Notes: a model not told the origin generated them from the letters alone. 6,473 bases of DNA from Rhodospirillales bacterium (GCA_016195145.1 JACQAF010000095.1:1-6473); one strand, 5' to 3'. Shown: positions 1 through 6,230, counted from the first letter of the stretch. Made by a program: numbers and translations.

Positions 1-185
1 ATGCCGCCGCCGACGCCGGTCGTCCCCAGACGTTCGCGCTCCAGCAGAACGTCGAAAATGGCGCGCTCGTGCTCGCCGGTCACCTCGGCCGCCTTGCGGG
101 CCAGTTCCTGTAACGCCTGCTTCTTGCTGGTAACGCGCAGATTGGCGATGACGCTTTCCGGCGTGATCAGATCGGAAATTTCCAT
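1..185 (-). CDS. ptsN: PtsN, nitrogen-PTS enzyme IIA (EIIA-Ntr), 5' part only
   Basis: This is the N-terminal 61 residues of EIIA-Ntr; the gene runs off the low-coordinate edge of the window. The protein is the terminal phospho-acceptor of the regulatory nitrogen phosphotransferase system (EI-Ntr, NPr, EIIA-Ntr), a cytoplasmic relay that acts by protein contacts rather than by sugar transport. The visible sequence begins MEISDLITPESVIANL and continues through RAIFDVLLERERLGTTGVGGG, the family's typical lead-in to the phosphorylated histidine motif (GxAIPHGK). That histidine would come a few codons later, outside the window. The ATG at 185 follows a good Shine-Dalgarno sequence (AAGGGG at 193-198, seven bases away), which lies in the end of hpf. 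The gap to the hpf stop is only 4 bp, so the two genes are very probably co-transcribed and translationally linked. Placement after rpoN and hpf is the classical arrangement in proteobacteria. Confidence 0.93.
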   Translation of the reverse strand, partial: MEISDLITPESVIANLRVTSKKQALQELARKAAEVTGEHERAIFDVLLERERLGTTGVGGG

Positions 186-189
186 TCGG

Positions 190-801
190 CTACCCCTTGC
201 TCGCGCGCGCATCGACGCGCGGGCGCGCGGATGGTGTCGCCCCAGGATCGATCCACCCGATTGCACCATCGTTGCGCCGGTAGACGACGTTAAGGCCGCC
301 GTGGGCGCGATTGCGGAACATCAACGCCGGCTGATCGGCGAGATCGAGACGCATGACCGCTTCGCTGACCGTCAGGATCGCGATATCGGTCGCCATCTCG
401 GCGACGACCGGCGGCGCGCCGCGCTCTTTATCTTCAGGCGCCGTTTCGTCGGCGGCGATCACATAGTAGGGGGCGGATTCGAATTCTTCGCCGTCGGCGC
501 CGCCGCGGCGGCGATCGACCAGCCGTCCCTTGTGGCGTTGCAGGCGCGTATCGAGGCGATCGAGGGCGGCGTCGAACGCGGCATAGGCGTCGGCGGCTTC
601 GGCATGGCTTTGCAGGACCATGCCGCGCGCGATGTGAACGGAAATATCGGCGCGAAACAGATGCCGCGCTCGGGCGAAGGTCGCTTTGCCCTCGATGGCG
701 TGACCGAAATAACGGTCGACCGTCGCTTCGAGCGACTGCGCCACGTGGCTGCGAAGACTGTCGCCAACATCGATGTGTATGCCGCTGACTGAAAGCTGCA
801 T
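190..801 (-). CDS. hpf: Long-form ribosome hibernation promoting factor (HPF/RaiA family)
   Basis: This is a 203-residue protein of the long HPF type, which binds the small ribosomal subunit in the mRNA/tRNA path and, through its C-terminal domain, pairs ribosomes into inactive 100S dimers in stationary or starved cells. Residues 1-95 are the S30AE/YfiA-like domain, starting MQLSVSGIHIDVGDSLRSHV, with a helix around 65-95 (HAEAADAYAAFDAALDRL). Residues 96-140 are a variable charged linker. Residues 143-184 are the C-terminal dimerisation domain, recognisable from LTVSEAVMRLDLADQPALMF and NVVYRRNDGAIGWI. Length fits the long form (about 180-205 residues), not the short HPF/YfiA of enterobacteria. 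The ATG at 801 is the only sensible start: an in-frame TAG lies five codons upstream, and the start matches the family. No clear Shine-Dalgarno sequence precedes it. It is separated from rpoN by 216 bp with promoter-like elements and sits 4 bp before ptsN. Confidence 0.95.
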   Translation of the reverse strand: MQLSVSGIHIDVGDSLRSHVAQSLEATVDRYFGHAIEGKATFARARHLFRADISVHIARGMVLQSHAEAADAYAAFDAALDRLDTRLQRHKGRLVDRRRGGADGEEFESAPYYVIAADETAPEDKERGAPPVVAEMATDIAILTVSEAVMRLDLADQPALMFRNRAHGGLNVVYRRNDGAIGWIDPGATPSARPRVDARASKG

Positions 802-814
802 GTGTGGTTTCTAG

Positions 815-848
815 ATGGGAACGATGCGGAGGTTCCGCAATGGGAACG
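815..848 (-). repeat. 9-bp direct repeats flanking a short inverted repeat ahead of hpf
   Basis: The nonamer CGTTCCCAT (minus strand) occurs at 840-848 and again at 815-823. Between them lies an inverted repeat, TGCGGA / TCCGCA (825-830 and 834-839), with a three-base loop. The copies are 25 bp apart, centre to centre. The first copy and the hairpin overlap the candidate sigma-54 promoter. The arrangement could be a protein-binding site or an RNA hairpin in the leader of the upstream promoter's transcript. Function unknown. Confidence 0.55.
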
Positions 849-851
849 CCA
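836..851 (-). promoter_or_regulatory. Candidate sigma-54 (-24/-12) promoter upstream of hpf
   Basis: Read on the minus strand this is TGGCGTTCCCATTGCG. It carries the TGGC (-24) and TTGC (-12) cores with exactly the spacing of the sigma-54 consensus TGGCAC-N5-TTGC; two bases of the -24 box (AC) are replaced by GT. Transcription would begin near 825, about 24 bases before the hpf ATG. The gene just upstream, rpoN, encodes sigma-54, so direct control of hpf-ptsN by its own neighbour is plausible. No activator (enhancer) site was identified. The motif is short and could be chance. Confidence 0.4.
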
Positions 852-871
852 CGGGCTCATCGAAGGCGCGG

Positions 872-900
872 AACATATGAGGACCCGCCGGACGAGTCAA
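872..900 (-). promoter_or_regulatory. Candidate sigma-70 promoter for hpf-ptsN
   Basis: On the minus strand a -35 box TTGACT (895-900, 5 of 6 matches to TTGACA) is followed after a 17-base spacer by TATGTT (872-877, 4 of 6 matches to TATAAT). Transcription would start near 865, giving a leader of about 64 bases before the hpf ATG at 801. The location in the only sizeable gap between rpoN and hpf supports it. Assigned by eye from consensus only. Confidence 0.5.
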
Positions 901-944
901 TACCTACAACCGGGAATTTGGCGATTGAAAATCCCGCCGGGCCC

Positions 945-964
945 GGAAAATGGCGTATACCGCC
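945..964 (-). terminator. Weak hairpin plus T-run downstream of rpoN
   Basis: On the minus strand, about 53 bases past the rpoN stop, GGCG-GTATA-CGCC (952-964) forms a 4-bp GC stem with a five-base loop and is followed by ATTTTCC. It sits where the lpt-rpoN transcript could end before hpf. The stem is short and the T-run only four bases, so this is at best a weak or partial terminator. Confidence 0.2.
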
Positions 965-1017
965 GTTTCCGTTATGTCTTTCGCGTTAACAATTCCGGGG
1001 GGCAGGATTAAAACGAT

Positions 1018-2565
1018 TCAAATTCCGAGGGATTTTTCGCGTCGGCGCTGCACCGACGACGCGATACGCAACGCCTCGCGGTATTTGGCGACCGTCCGGC
1101 GGGCGATGTCGATTCCTTCCGCCTTCAATATGTCGACAAGCTTGTCGTCCGACAGCACGTCGTCGGGCGCTTCGGCATCGACCAGGGCCTTGATACGAAA
1201 ACGCACCGCCTCGGCGGAATGGGCCTCGCCGCCATCGGAGCTGGAGATCGACGAAGTGAAGAAATATTTCAGCTCGTAGACGCCGTGCGGCGCCGAAAGA
1301 AATTTGTTGGTCGTCACGCGGCTGACCGTCGATTCATGCATCGATATGGCGGTGGCGATGTCGCGCAGGACGAGCGGGCGAAGATAACGCACGCCGCGTC
1401 GAAAAAATGCGTCCTGCTGGCGCACGATCTCGGTCGCCACCTTGAGGATCGTTTGCGCCCGCTGGTGCAGCGACTTGACCAGCCAGTTGGCCGAATGGAA
1501 GCGCTCGGCGATGAACTCCTTTTCCTCTTTGTTCTTCGCTTCCTTGGTCACCTTGGCGTAGTAGCGGGTATTGACCAGTACGCGCGGCAGCGTGTCCTGG
1601 TTAAGCTCGACATGCCAGCCGCCGCCCTGGGCGGGGCGCATCAGCACGTCGGGGACCACCGGCTGGGCGACGCCCGCGTCAAAAACAAGGCCCGGCTTGG
1701 GATTGAGGGCCTTGATCTCGGTCACCATTTGCGCCAGATCCTCGGCGTCGACGCCGCATATCCGGGCCAGCGCCGCCATGTCGCGCTTGGCGAGAAGGGC
1801 GAGATTCTCGACCAGCGCCTGCATCGCCGGATCGAAGCGGTTGCGATCGCGGAGCTGAAGCGCGAGGCATTCCTTGAGATCGCGGGCGAAGACGCCGGGC
1901 GGGTCGAGCCGCTGGAGATGCGCAAGGCTCGCCTCCACCCGCGTCACGTCGCAATCGAGCTTGGCGGCGACGCCGGCAAGCTCGCCGGTCAGATAGCCCG
2001 CGTCGTCGAGCAGGTCGATCAGATGCGCGCCGATGATCCGATCGACGGGATCGGCGATGTCGACATTGAGCTGGCCGAGCAGGTGATCGCGCAATGTCGT
2101 TTCGCGCACCAGCGTCTGTTCGATGCCGTTATCCGAATCGTCGAAACCGTTGCCGCCGCCCCCGCCTCCGCTGCCCCAATTGGCGAAGGCCTCGCCGCTG
2201 CCGTTGCCGCCGCCGCCGGCATCGCCGTCTTCGGGCATCCACAGATTGCCAAAATCGGTGTCGAGCGGCGTCTCGCCCTCGCCGCGCTCGGCGGCGGCGC
2301 CGTCGATCGGGTCGAGAAGACGCGTTTCGTCGGCGGCCGATGAATTGCCGACTCCGGGATCGGCGCCTTCGGTCTCAGTCGAGACCGGTTCGCCGGCGCC
2401 TTCGGCCTCTTCATGCTCGAGCAGCGGGTTTTGCTCAAGTTCGCTCTCGACATAGGCAGCGACCTCGAGATTCGACAGCTGCAACAGCTTGATCGCCTGC
2501 TGCAGCTGCGGCGTCATGACCAGCGACTGGCCCTGACGCAGATCGAGACGAGGAGACATTGCCAT
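1018..2565 (-). CDS. rpoN: RNA polymerase sigma-54 factor RpoN
   Basis: This is a full-length sigma-54 of 515 residues, the alternative sigma factor that recognises -24/-12 promoters and needs an AAA+ activator to open DNA. Region I (about 6-50) is the glutamine- and leucine-rich activator-interacting segment: LRQGQSLVMTPQLQQAIKLL, then ESELEQNPLLE. Residues 51-148 are an acidic, low-complexity region II with two glycine runs near 117-120 and 133-138. Residues 150-345 form the core-binding domain. A helix-turn-helix lies around 400-428 (RDIATAISMHESTVSRVTTN). The RpoN box ARRTVAKYRE, which reads the -24 element, is intact at 488-497. The start is ATG at 2565; a second in-frame ATG two codons later could serve, and neither has a strong ribosome-binding site. 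It follows lptB by 23 bp, so it is probably co-transcribed with the LPS transport genes. Confidence 0.97.
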   Translation of the reverse strand: MAMSPRLDLRQGQSLVMTPQLQQAIKLLQLSNLEVAAYVESELEQNPLLEHEEAEGAGEPVSTETEGADPGVGNSSAADETRLLDPIDGAAAERGEGETPLDTDFGNLWMPEDGDAGGGGNGSGEAFANWGSGGGGGGNGFDDSDNGIEQTLVRETTLRDHLLGQLNVDIADPVDRIIGAHLIDLLDDAGYLTGELAGVAAKLDCDVTRVEASLAHLQRLDPPGVFARDLKECLALQLRDRNRFDPAMQALVENLALLAKRDMAALARICGVDAEDLAQMVTEIKALNPKPGLVFDAGVAQPVVPDVLMRPAQGGGWHVELNQDTLPRVLVNTRYYAKVTKEAKNKEEKEFIAERFHSANWLVKSLHQRAQTILKVATEIVRQQDAFFRRGVRYLRPLVLRDIATAISMHESTVSRVTTNKFLSAPHGVYELKYFFTSSISSSDGGEAHSAEAVRFRIKALVDAEAPDDVLSDDKLVDILKAEGIDIARRTVAKYREALRIASSVQRRREKSLGI

Positions 2566-2588
2566 CGCGCGCCGCCGGCCGTTCGCGT

Positions 2589-3401
<813 letters not shown>

Positions 3402-3415
3402 CGTCTCGTTCCGGA

Positions 3416-3709
3416 CTAGCGGGCCGGCCGCGCCGGCGTCGCCGGGTTGCGGTCCTGGGGAACGAGCAAGCCGCGCACCCGCGAATCGCCGCCGCGCTCG
3501 GGCCGGCTCAGCAGGCGGCTGACGCCGGTGTTGAGATTGACCTCGGCCAGGTCGCCGTTGAGCTGGTTGTCGCCGCGGGTGATGCGGACCCCGCCGGCGA
3601 GAATCGCGATGCCGGTGTCGGCGGTGTAGACGCCGCGATCGCCGCGCGCCACGTCGGTCGGCGTCGACACGAGGACATGGCCGAACCCCTCGATGCGTTC
3701 GAGCCGGTT
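3416..3709 (-). pseudogene. lptA: Out-of-frame 3' part of lptA
   Basis: These 97 codons and a TAG stop continue LptA in a different frame from the annotated start: NRLERIEGFGHVLVSTPTDV, then ARGDRGVYTADTGIAILAGG, RGDNQLNGDLAEVNLNTG and SRLLSRPERGGDSRV. The motifs (GD-GVY, NQLNG, EVNLNTGVSRLL) are characteristic of the alphaproteobacterial OstA/LptA C-terminal half. The coding sense is well preserved, with no stops, so the lesion is recent or an artefact. The segment ends 14 bp before lptB, the expected operon spacing. It also resembles the first half of the same protein (TEIFRYEAKGNTRIATPTQT ... GDDGVYDIDAAVIVLTG), an internal duplication typical of the family. By that comparison, about 20 residues of the strand pair containing the equivalent of GDTSIFADMLIAYY are missing just before NRLE. 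Confidence 0.85.
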
Positions 3710-4197
3710 GCGCGACCCCGTGGGGTCGCGCCGCGCGCCACCGCCATGCGCCGGGCCTCCCAGTATTCGAGGCTGTCGCGCGCCGTGATGGTTTCGTTTG
3801 GCGTGGTCAGCTTGAGGTTGCGTCCGGTCAACACGATGACGGCGGCGTCGATATCGTAAACTCCGTCGTCGCCGATGGCGGTCTGGGTCGGGGTTGCGAT
3901 GCGCGTGTTCCCCTTCGCCTCGTAACGGAATATCTCGGTCCCACCCTCGGGCTTTTCCCGGTAATAGGCGATCAGCATGTCGGCGAAGATCGAGGTGTCG
4001 CCCTGCGTCGCCCGCGCCTCGCCGCGCGCGATATAACGGCGGGTTTCGCGTTGCCATTCGATGCCGTCCTTGGCGACGATCTCGATCAGCTGGCCGCGCC
4101 CGCCGCCGCTGCCGAGATCGATCGACTGCGCGCCGACCGGGGGCGCAAGCCACAGGCCGATGGCTGCCGCCAGCAGGGCGCGTCGTCCGGCGCTCAT
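3508..4197 (-). CDS. lptA: LptA, periplasmic LPS-bridge protein; reading frame broken after residue 156
   Basis: LptA forms the periplasmic beta-jellyroll filament that conducts LPS from LptC to LptD. The open frame from ATG 4197 gives 229 residues, but only the first 156 are genuine LptA. Residues 1-23 are a signal peptide (MSAGRRALLAAAIGLWLAPP, cleavage probably after VGA). The OstA-like domain then runs from QLIEIVAKDGIEWQ through YIARGEARATQGDTSIFADM, GDDGVYDIDAAVIVLTG and SLEYWEARRMAVARG. After that the frame reads arginine/serine/alanine-rich nonsense to a stop at 3508, because the coding register shifts by -1 at a palindrome (3710-3731). The true C-terminus lies in another frame (3416-3709). 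The start overlaps the lptC stop as ATGA, showing translational coupling. As written, the product lacks half of its jellyroll and should be non-functional. A sequencing or assembly error is a real alternative, because LPS transport is normally essential. Confidence 0.85.
   Translation of the reverse strand: MSAGRRALLAAAIGLWLAPPVGAQSIDLGSGGGRGQLIEIVAKDGIEWQRETRRYIARGEARATQGDTSIFADMLIAYYREKPEGGTEIFRYEAKGNTRIATPTQTAIGDDGVYDIDAAVIVLTGRNLKLTTPNETITARDSLEYWEARRMAVARGATPRGRATGSNASRGSAMSSCRRRPTWRAAIAASTPPTPASRFSPAGSASPAATTSSTATWPRSISTPASAAC
3710..3731. repeat. 22-bp near-perfect palindrome at the lptA frame break
   Basis: Arms GCGCGACCCC (3710-3719) and GGGGTCGCGC (3722-3731) are exact reverse complements separated by only two bases. 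Twenty of these bases (3710-3729) are all that lies between the codons for ...VARG (ending 3730) and NRLE... (starting 3709) of lptA, where about 80 bases would be expected from the first half of the gene. Twenty is not a multiple of three, so the palindrome itself produces the frameshift. Confidence 0.95.
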
Positions 4198-4928
4198 TGT
4201 TTCGCCGGCGGAGTGGGATAAAGGACTACCCGCGACCGCCCGGTGACGACGATCCGCGCCCCCTTGTCATAGAGGCGGAATCCTTCGCCCTGCAGCTCGC
4301 TGTTCGGCCCTTGGCCGGCGACCGGTTCGTTACCGGCGGCGGCGCCGCGGGCGAGATCGAGCGTCGCTTGCGAGGTGGCGATCTCGTAGCCGCCGTCGTG
4401 GAACAAATTGACCCCGCCGCGCAAATCCAGCTCTTGCGCCTGTTTGCGAAAGACGCCGTCTTCGGCGGTGAGCGCGAGCCAGGCGCCGTTATTGATGGCG
4501 ATATCGCCCTTGGGGCGGACGAGATCGGTCGCGTCGCTGGAGCCGCGCGGCTGCGTCGCCTGGGTGGCGGTGATGGTATAGGGCTGCTTCTGGTCGTCGA
4601 TACCGACGAAGCGCGGGCTCACCATGCGCAAATTCTCGAGATCCTCGACGCTGACAACAACCGGTTTGAGGCGAAATTTGCCGTCGAGCGGATTGAGTTG
4701 CGGCCACAACAGGACGAGGGCAGCGAGCGCCAGCGCCGTCGCCGGCAGGACGAACCGCAACAGGTGAACGATGCGGCTGTAGAGGACGCTATGGCGCGGA
4801 CGGGCGACGCTGGTGCGCCAGCGCCGGAAGCGGCTGTCGGCGCGCGGGGCGGCGAAGCCGATATCGACGGCCCGCGCTACGGCGACCGGGGCCGGCGGCC
4901 GACGTTGGGGCAGGAAGTCGGACGCCAT
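4194..4928 (-). CDS. lptC: LptC, inner-membrane LPS export protein
   Basis: A 244-residue bitopic membrane protein that receives LPS from LptB2FG and hands it to LptA in the periplasm. One transmembrane segment at about 55-75 (HLLRFVLPATALALAALVLL) is preceded by a basic cytoplasmic tail and followed by a periplasmic LptC/DUF1239 beta-jellyroll domain. Recognisable segments are RLKPVVVSVEDLENLRMVSP, RFVGIDDQKQPYTITATQAT, DLVRPKGDIAINNGAWLALT and ELQGEGFRLYDKGARIVVTG. The ~54-residue cytoplasmic tail is longer than in E. coli LptC (191 residues in all). A different start inside the tail is possible, but ATG 4928 is favoured: it overlaps the kdsD stop by one base (TAATG) and has GGGGA seven bases upstream. 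Its own stop overlaps the lptA start as ATGA. Confidence 0.93.
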   Translation of the reverse strand: MASDFLPQRRPPAPVAVARAVDIGFAAPRADSRFRRWRTSVARPRHSVLYSRIVHLLRFVLPATALALAALVLLWPQLNPLDGKFRLKPVVVSVEDLENLRMVSPRFVGIDDQKQPYTITATQATQPRGSSDATDLVRPKGDIAINNGAWLALTAEDGVFRKQAQELDLRGGVNLFHDGGYEIATSQATLDLARGAAAGNEPVAGQGPNSELQGEGFRLYDKGARIVVTGRSRVVLYPTPPAKQ

Positions 4929-5989
4929 TAGACGATCCCCGCCCGCAGAATATCGTGGACATGAAGAATGCCGACCGGCGGGCCGCTGCCCTGCTCATGA
5001 TCGTCGATGACGAACAGCGCGGTGACGCTGCGCGCATTCATCAGGCCGAGCGCCTCGGCCGCCAGCGCCCTCGACCGGATGGATAGCGGATTGGCCGTCA
5101 TCACCGTTTCGGCCGTCGCTTCAAGCAGATTGGGGGCCATGTGGCGGCGTAAATCGCCGTCGGTGACGATGCCGAGCAGTCGCCCGTTCGCGTCGGTCAC
5201 GCCGACGCAGCCAAAGCGCTTGCCGGTCATCTCGATCATGGCTTCGGCCATGCGGGTACCGGCGGCGACCAGGGGAACGTCGCTGCCGCGATGCATAAGA
5301 TCGGCGACGCGCAGGAACTTGCGGCCGAGCGCACCCTTGGGATGGAACTGATGGAAATCGTCGCTGGAGAATCCCTTGCGCTCGAACAGCGCCACCGCCA
5401 GCGCATCGCCCAGCGCCAGCATCACCGCGGTCGAGGTCGTCGGCGCGAGGCCGAGCGGGCAGGCCTCGGGCGCGACCGGGAGCAACAGCGTGACGTCCGC
5501 CGCCTGGGCGATCGCCGATTCGCCGCGGCCGGTCAAAGCAATCAGCGGAATCGAGAACCGGCGCGTATAGGCGACGAGATCGGACATCTCCGCCGTCTCG
5601 CCGGAATTCGACAACGCGATCACGGCGTCGGCCGGCGTGATCATGCCGAGATCGCCGTGGCTGGCCTCGGCCGGGTGGACGAATTGCGCCGGCGTTCCGG
5701 TCGAGGCGAGGGTCGCGGCGATCTTGCGCGCGACATGGCCGCTCTTGCCCATGCCGGTGACGACAACCCGCCCCGCCACATTGGCGAGCAGGTCGAGCGC
5801 CTGCGAGAGCGATATATCGAGGCCGTCGGCAAGCGCGTGCAGGCCTTGCGCCTCGGCTTCGATGACCCGGCGGGCAACGGCGCGGTCGGCCTCGGGCCGG
5901 TCGCGACCGGGATGGCTGTGCGCGGCATCCTCGTCGCGGGCGTCAACCGGGCGAGGGCGGGGATGAATCGGCTTGGGCTTCGGCGTCAT
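4928..5989 (-). CDS. kdsD: Arabinose-5-phosphate isomerase (KpsF/GutQ family)
   Basis: A 353-residue cytoplasmic enzyme that interconverts ribulose 5-phosphate and arabinose 5-phosphate, the first step to Kdo of the LPS inner core. The SIS domain spans about 55-200, with TGMGKSGHVARKIAATLAST (78-97), HPAEASHGDLGMI (105-117), SNSGETAEM (127-135) and PEACPLGLAPTTST (174-187). Candidate catalytic residues of the family are present: Lys82, Glu131, Glu175 and His216 (FHPKG). Two CBS domains follow (about 226-285 and 290-350), with IVTDGDLRRHM at 274-284. The first ~33 residues form a Pro/His/Arg/Asp-rich extension absent from the 328-residue E. coli enzyme; no alternative ATG or GTG inside it was seen. 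It heads the lptC-lptA-lptB-rpoN run after a 241-bp gap, so the operon promoter is probably just upstream. Assignment as KdsD rather than GutQ rests on the LPS gene context. Confidence 0.94.
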   Translation of the reverse strand: MTPKPKPIHPRPRPVDARDEDAAHSHPGRDRPEADRAVARRVIEAEAQGLHALADGLDISLSQALDLLANVAGRVVVTGMGKSGHVARKIAATLASTGTPAQFVHPAEASHGDLGMITPADAVIALSNSGETAEMSDLVAYTRRFSIPLIALTGRGESAIAQAADVTLLLPVAPEACPLGLAPTTSTAVMLALGDALAVALFERKGFSSDDFHQFHPKGALGRKFLRVADLMHRGSDVPLVAAGTRMAEAMIEMTGKRFGCVGVTDANGRLLGIVTDGDLRRHMAPNLLEATAETVMTANPLSIRSRALAAEALGLMNARSVTALFVIDDHEQGSGPPVGILHVHDILRAGIV

Positions 5990-5993
5990 TTGG

Positions 5994-6009
5994 ACGGGCG
6001 CAATCCCGT
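5994..6009 (-). promoter_or_regulatory. Small hairpin immediately before the kdsD start codon
   Basis: On the minus strand ACGGG and CCCGT pair across a six-base loop (ATTGCG), ending four bases before the ATG. It covers the place where a ribosome-binding site should be, and no good Shine-Dalgarno sequence is otherwise visible. It might tune translation of kdsD; this is an inference from structure only. Confidence 0.35.
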
Positions 6010-6069
6010 TGCTGTCTAGCGAGTCGTCGGTCGGACCGGCCGGCTTTTCACCGGTGTGGCGGGGGCAAG

Positions 6070-6085
6070 CATCGGTCGACCGATG
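6070..6085. promoter_or_regulatory. Perfect 16-bp palindrome in the kdsD leader
   Basis: CATCGGTCGACCGATG reads identically on both strands, with no spacer, 81 bases upstream of the kdsD ATG and downstream of the candidate promoters. It could be a dimeric repressor or activator site, or a hairpin in the leader RNA. No regulator can be named from the sequence. Confidence 0.5.
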
Positions 6086-6120
6086 TCCTGTGGCGTACCG
6101 CTGAGGGACTAAAAACCCTG

Positions 6121-6147
6121 TTCAGGCAAAAAGTATGCCTATCTGAA
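6121..6147. repeat. Imperfect inverted repeat in the AT-rich leader
   Basis: TTCAGGCA at the left edge is mirrored by TGCCT (6136-6140) and, after a four-base interruption, GAA (6145-6147). The core is AGGCA / TGCCT with a seven-base AT-rich loop. It overlaps the -10 region of the downstream candidate promoter, so it could be an operator. Function unknown. Confidence 0.35.
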
Positions 6148-6160
6148 GGTTAAAAATCAA
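6132..6160 (-). promoter_or_regulatory. Candidate sigma-70 promoter P2 for kdsD-lpt-rpoN
   Basis: On the minus strand TTGATT (6155-6160) and CATACT (6132-6137) are 17 bases apart, each matching the consensus at 4 of 6 positions. Transcription would start near 6125, giving a leader of roughly 135 bases containing the 16-bp palindrome. The AT-rich setting in an otherwise GC-rich window supports a promoter here, but the boxes themselves are mediocre. Confidence 0.35.
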
Positions 6161-6186
6161 TGTAACGATCTATTTTTAAGAATCAA
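6159..6186 (-). promoter_or_regulatory. Candidate sigma-70 promoter P1 for kdsD-lpt-rpoN
   Basis: On the minus strand TTGATT (6181-6186) and TACATT (6159-6164) are 16 bases apart, each 4 of 6 to consensus. It uses the same TTGATT hexamer as P2 and is offset 26 bp upstream of it. The two cannot be told apart by eye; either or neither may be active. Confidence 0.3.
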
Positions 6187-6230
6187 ATAGTTAGCGCAGA
6201 AAATGCCGTCGGTCCGGGGTTATGGATAAA

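Noticed and set aside
1..792. Long plus-strand open frame (263 codons) opposite hpf and ptsN
   Set aside because: It lies antisense to two well-recognised genes. The translation is arginine/alanine/isoleucine-rich with no family resemblance, as expected from GC-biased codons on the other strand.
931..950. GC palindrome CCGGGCCCGG flanked by ATTTTC copies as a two-way terminator
   Set aside because: A ten-base self-complementary core leaves no loop without losing most pairs, and the flanking T-runs are short; no good support.
2133..2230. Glycine-run region of rpoN as a possible insertion or microsatellite
   Set aside because: It falls in the variable acidic region II of sigma-54, where low-complexity stretches are normal, and the frame is intact.
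1219..2343. 374-codon plus-strand open frame opposite rpoN
   Set aside because: It is fully inside rpoN on the other strand, with no ribosome-binding site, domain or operon context; an antisense shadow.
3708..3731. Programmed -1 ribosomal frameshift in lptA
   Set aside because: There is no canonical slippery heptamer in the correct frame. Even after a -1 shift about 20 residues of the repeat would still be missing, so recoding would not restore a normal LptA.
3894..4931. 345-codon plus-strand open frame opposite lptA/lptC
   Set aside because: It is antisense to lptC and the good part of lptA. Composition is low-complexity Arg/Ala/Gly/Asp with no motif.
5291..6019. 242-codon plus-strand open frame opposite kdsD
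   Set aside because: It is antisense to an intact SIS-CBS protein; the sequence is Arg/Gly repeats typical of shadow frames.
6151..6168. CtrA-like site (TTAC...TTAACC) in the AT-rich gap
   Set aside because: The half-sites are eight bases apart instead of seven and the first is imperfect; not convincing.
6170..6190. Hairpin CTATTT / AAATAG as rnd terminator
   Set aside because: The stem is all A/T except one pair, with a nine-base loop and no following T-run; too weak for an intrinsic terminator.
6221..6229. DnaA-box-like TTATCCATA (minus strand), hinting at an origin
   Set aside because: It is a single site with one mismatch to TTATCCACA, with no cluster of boxes and no dnaA, dnaN or parA nearby.
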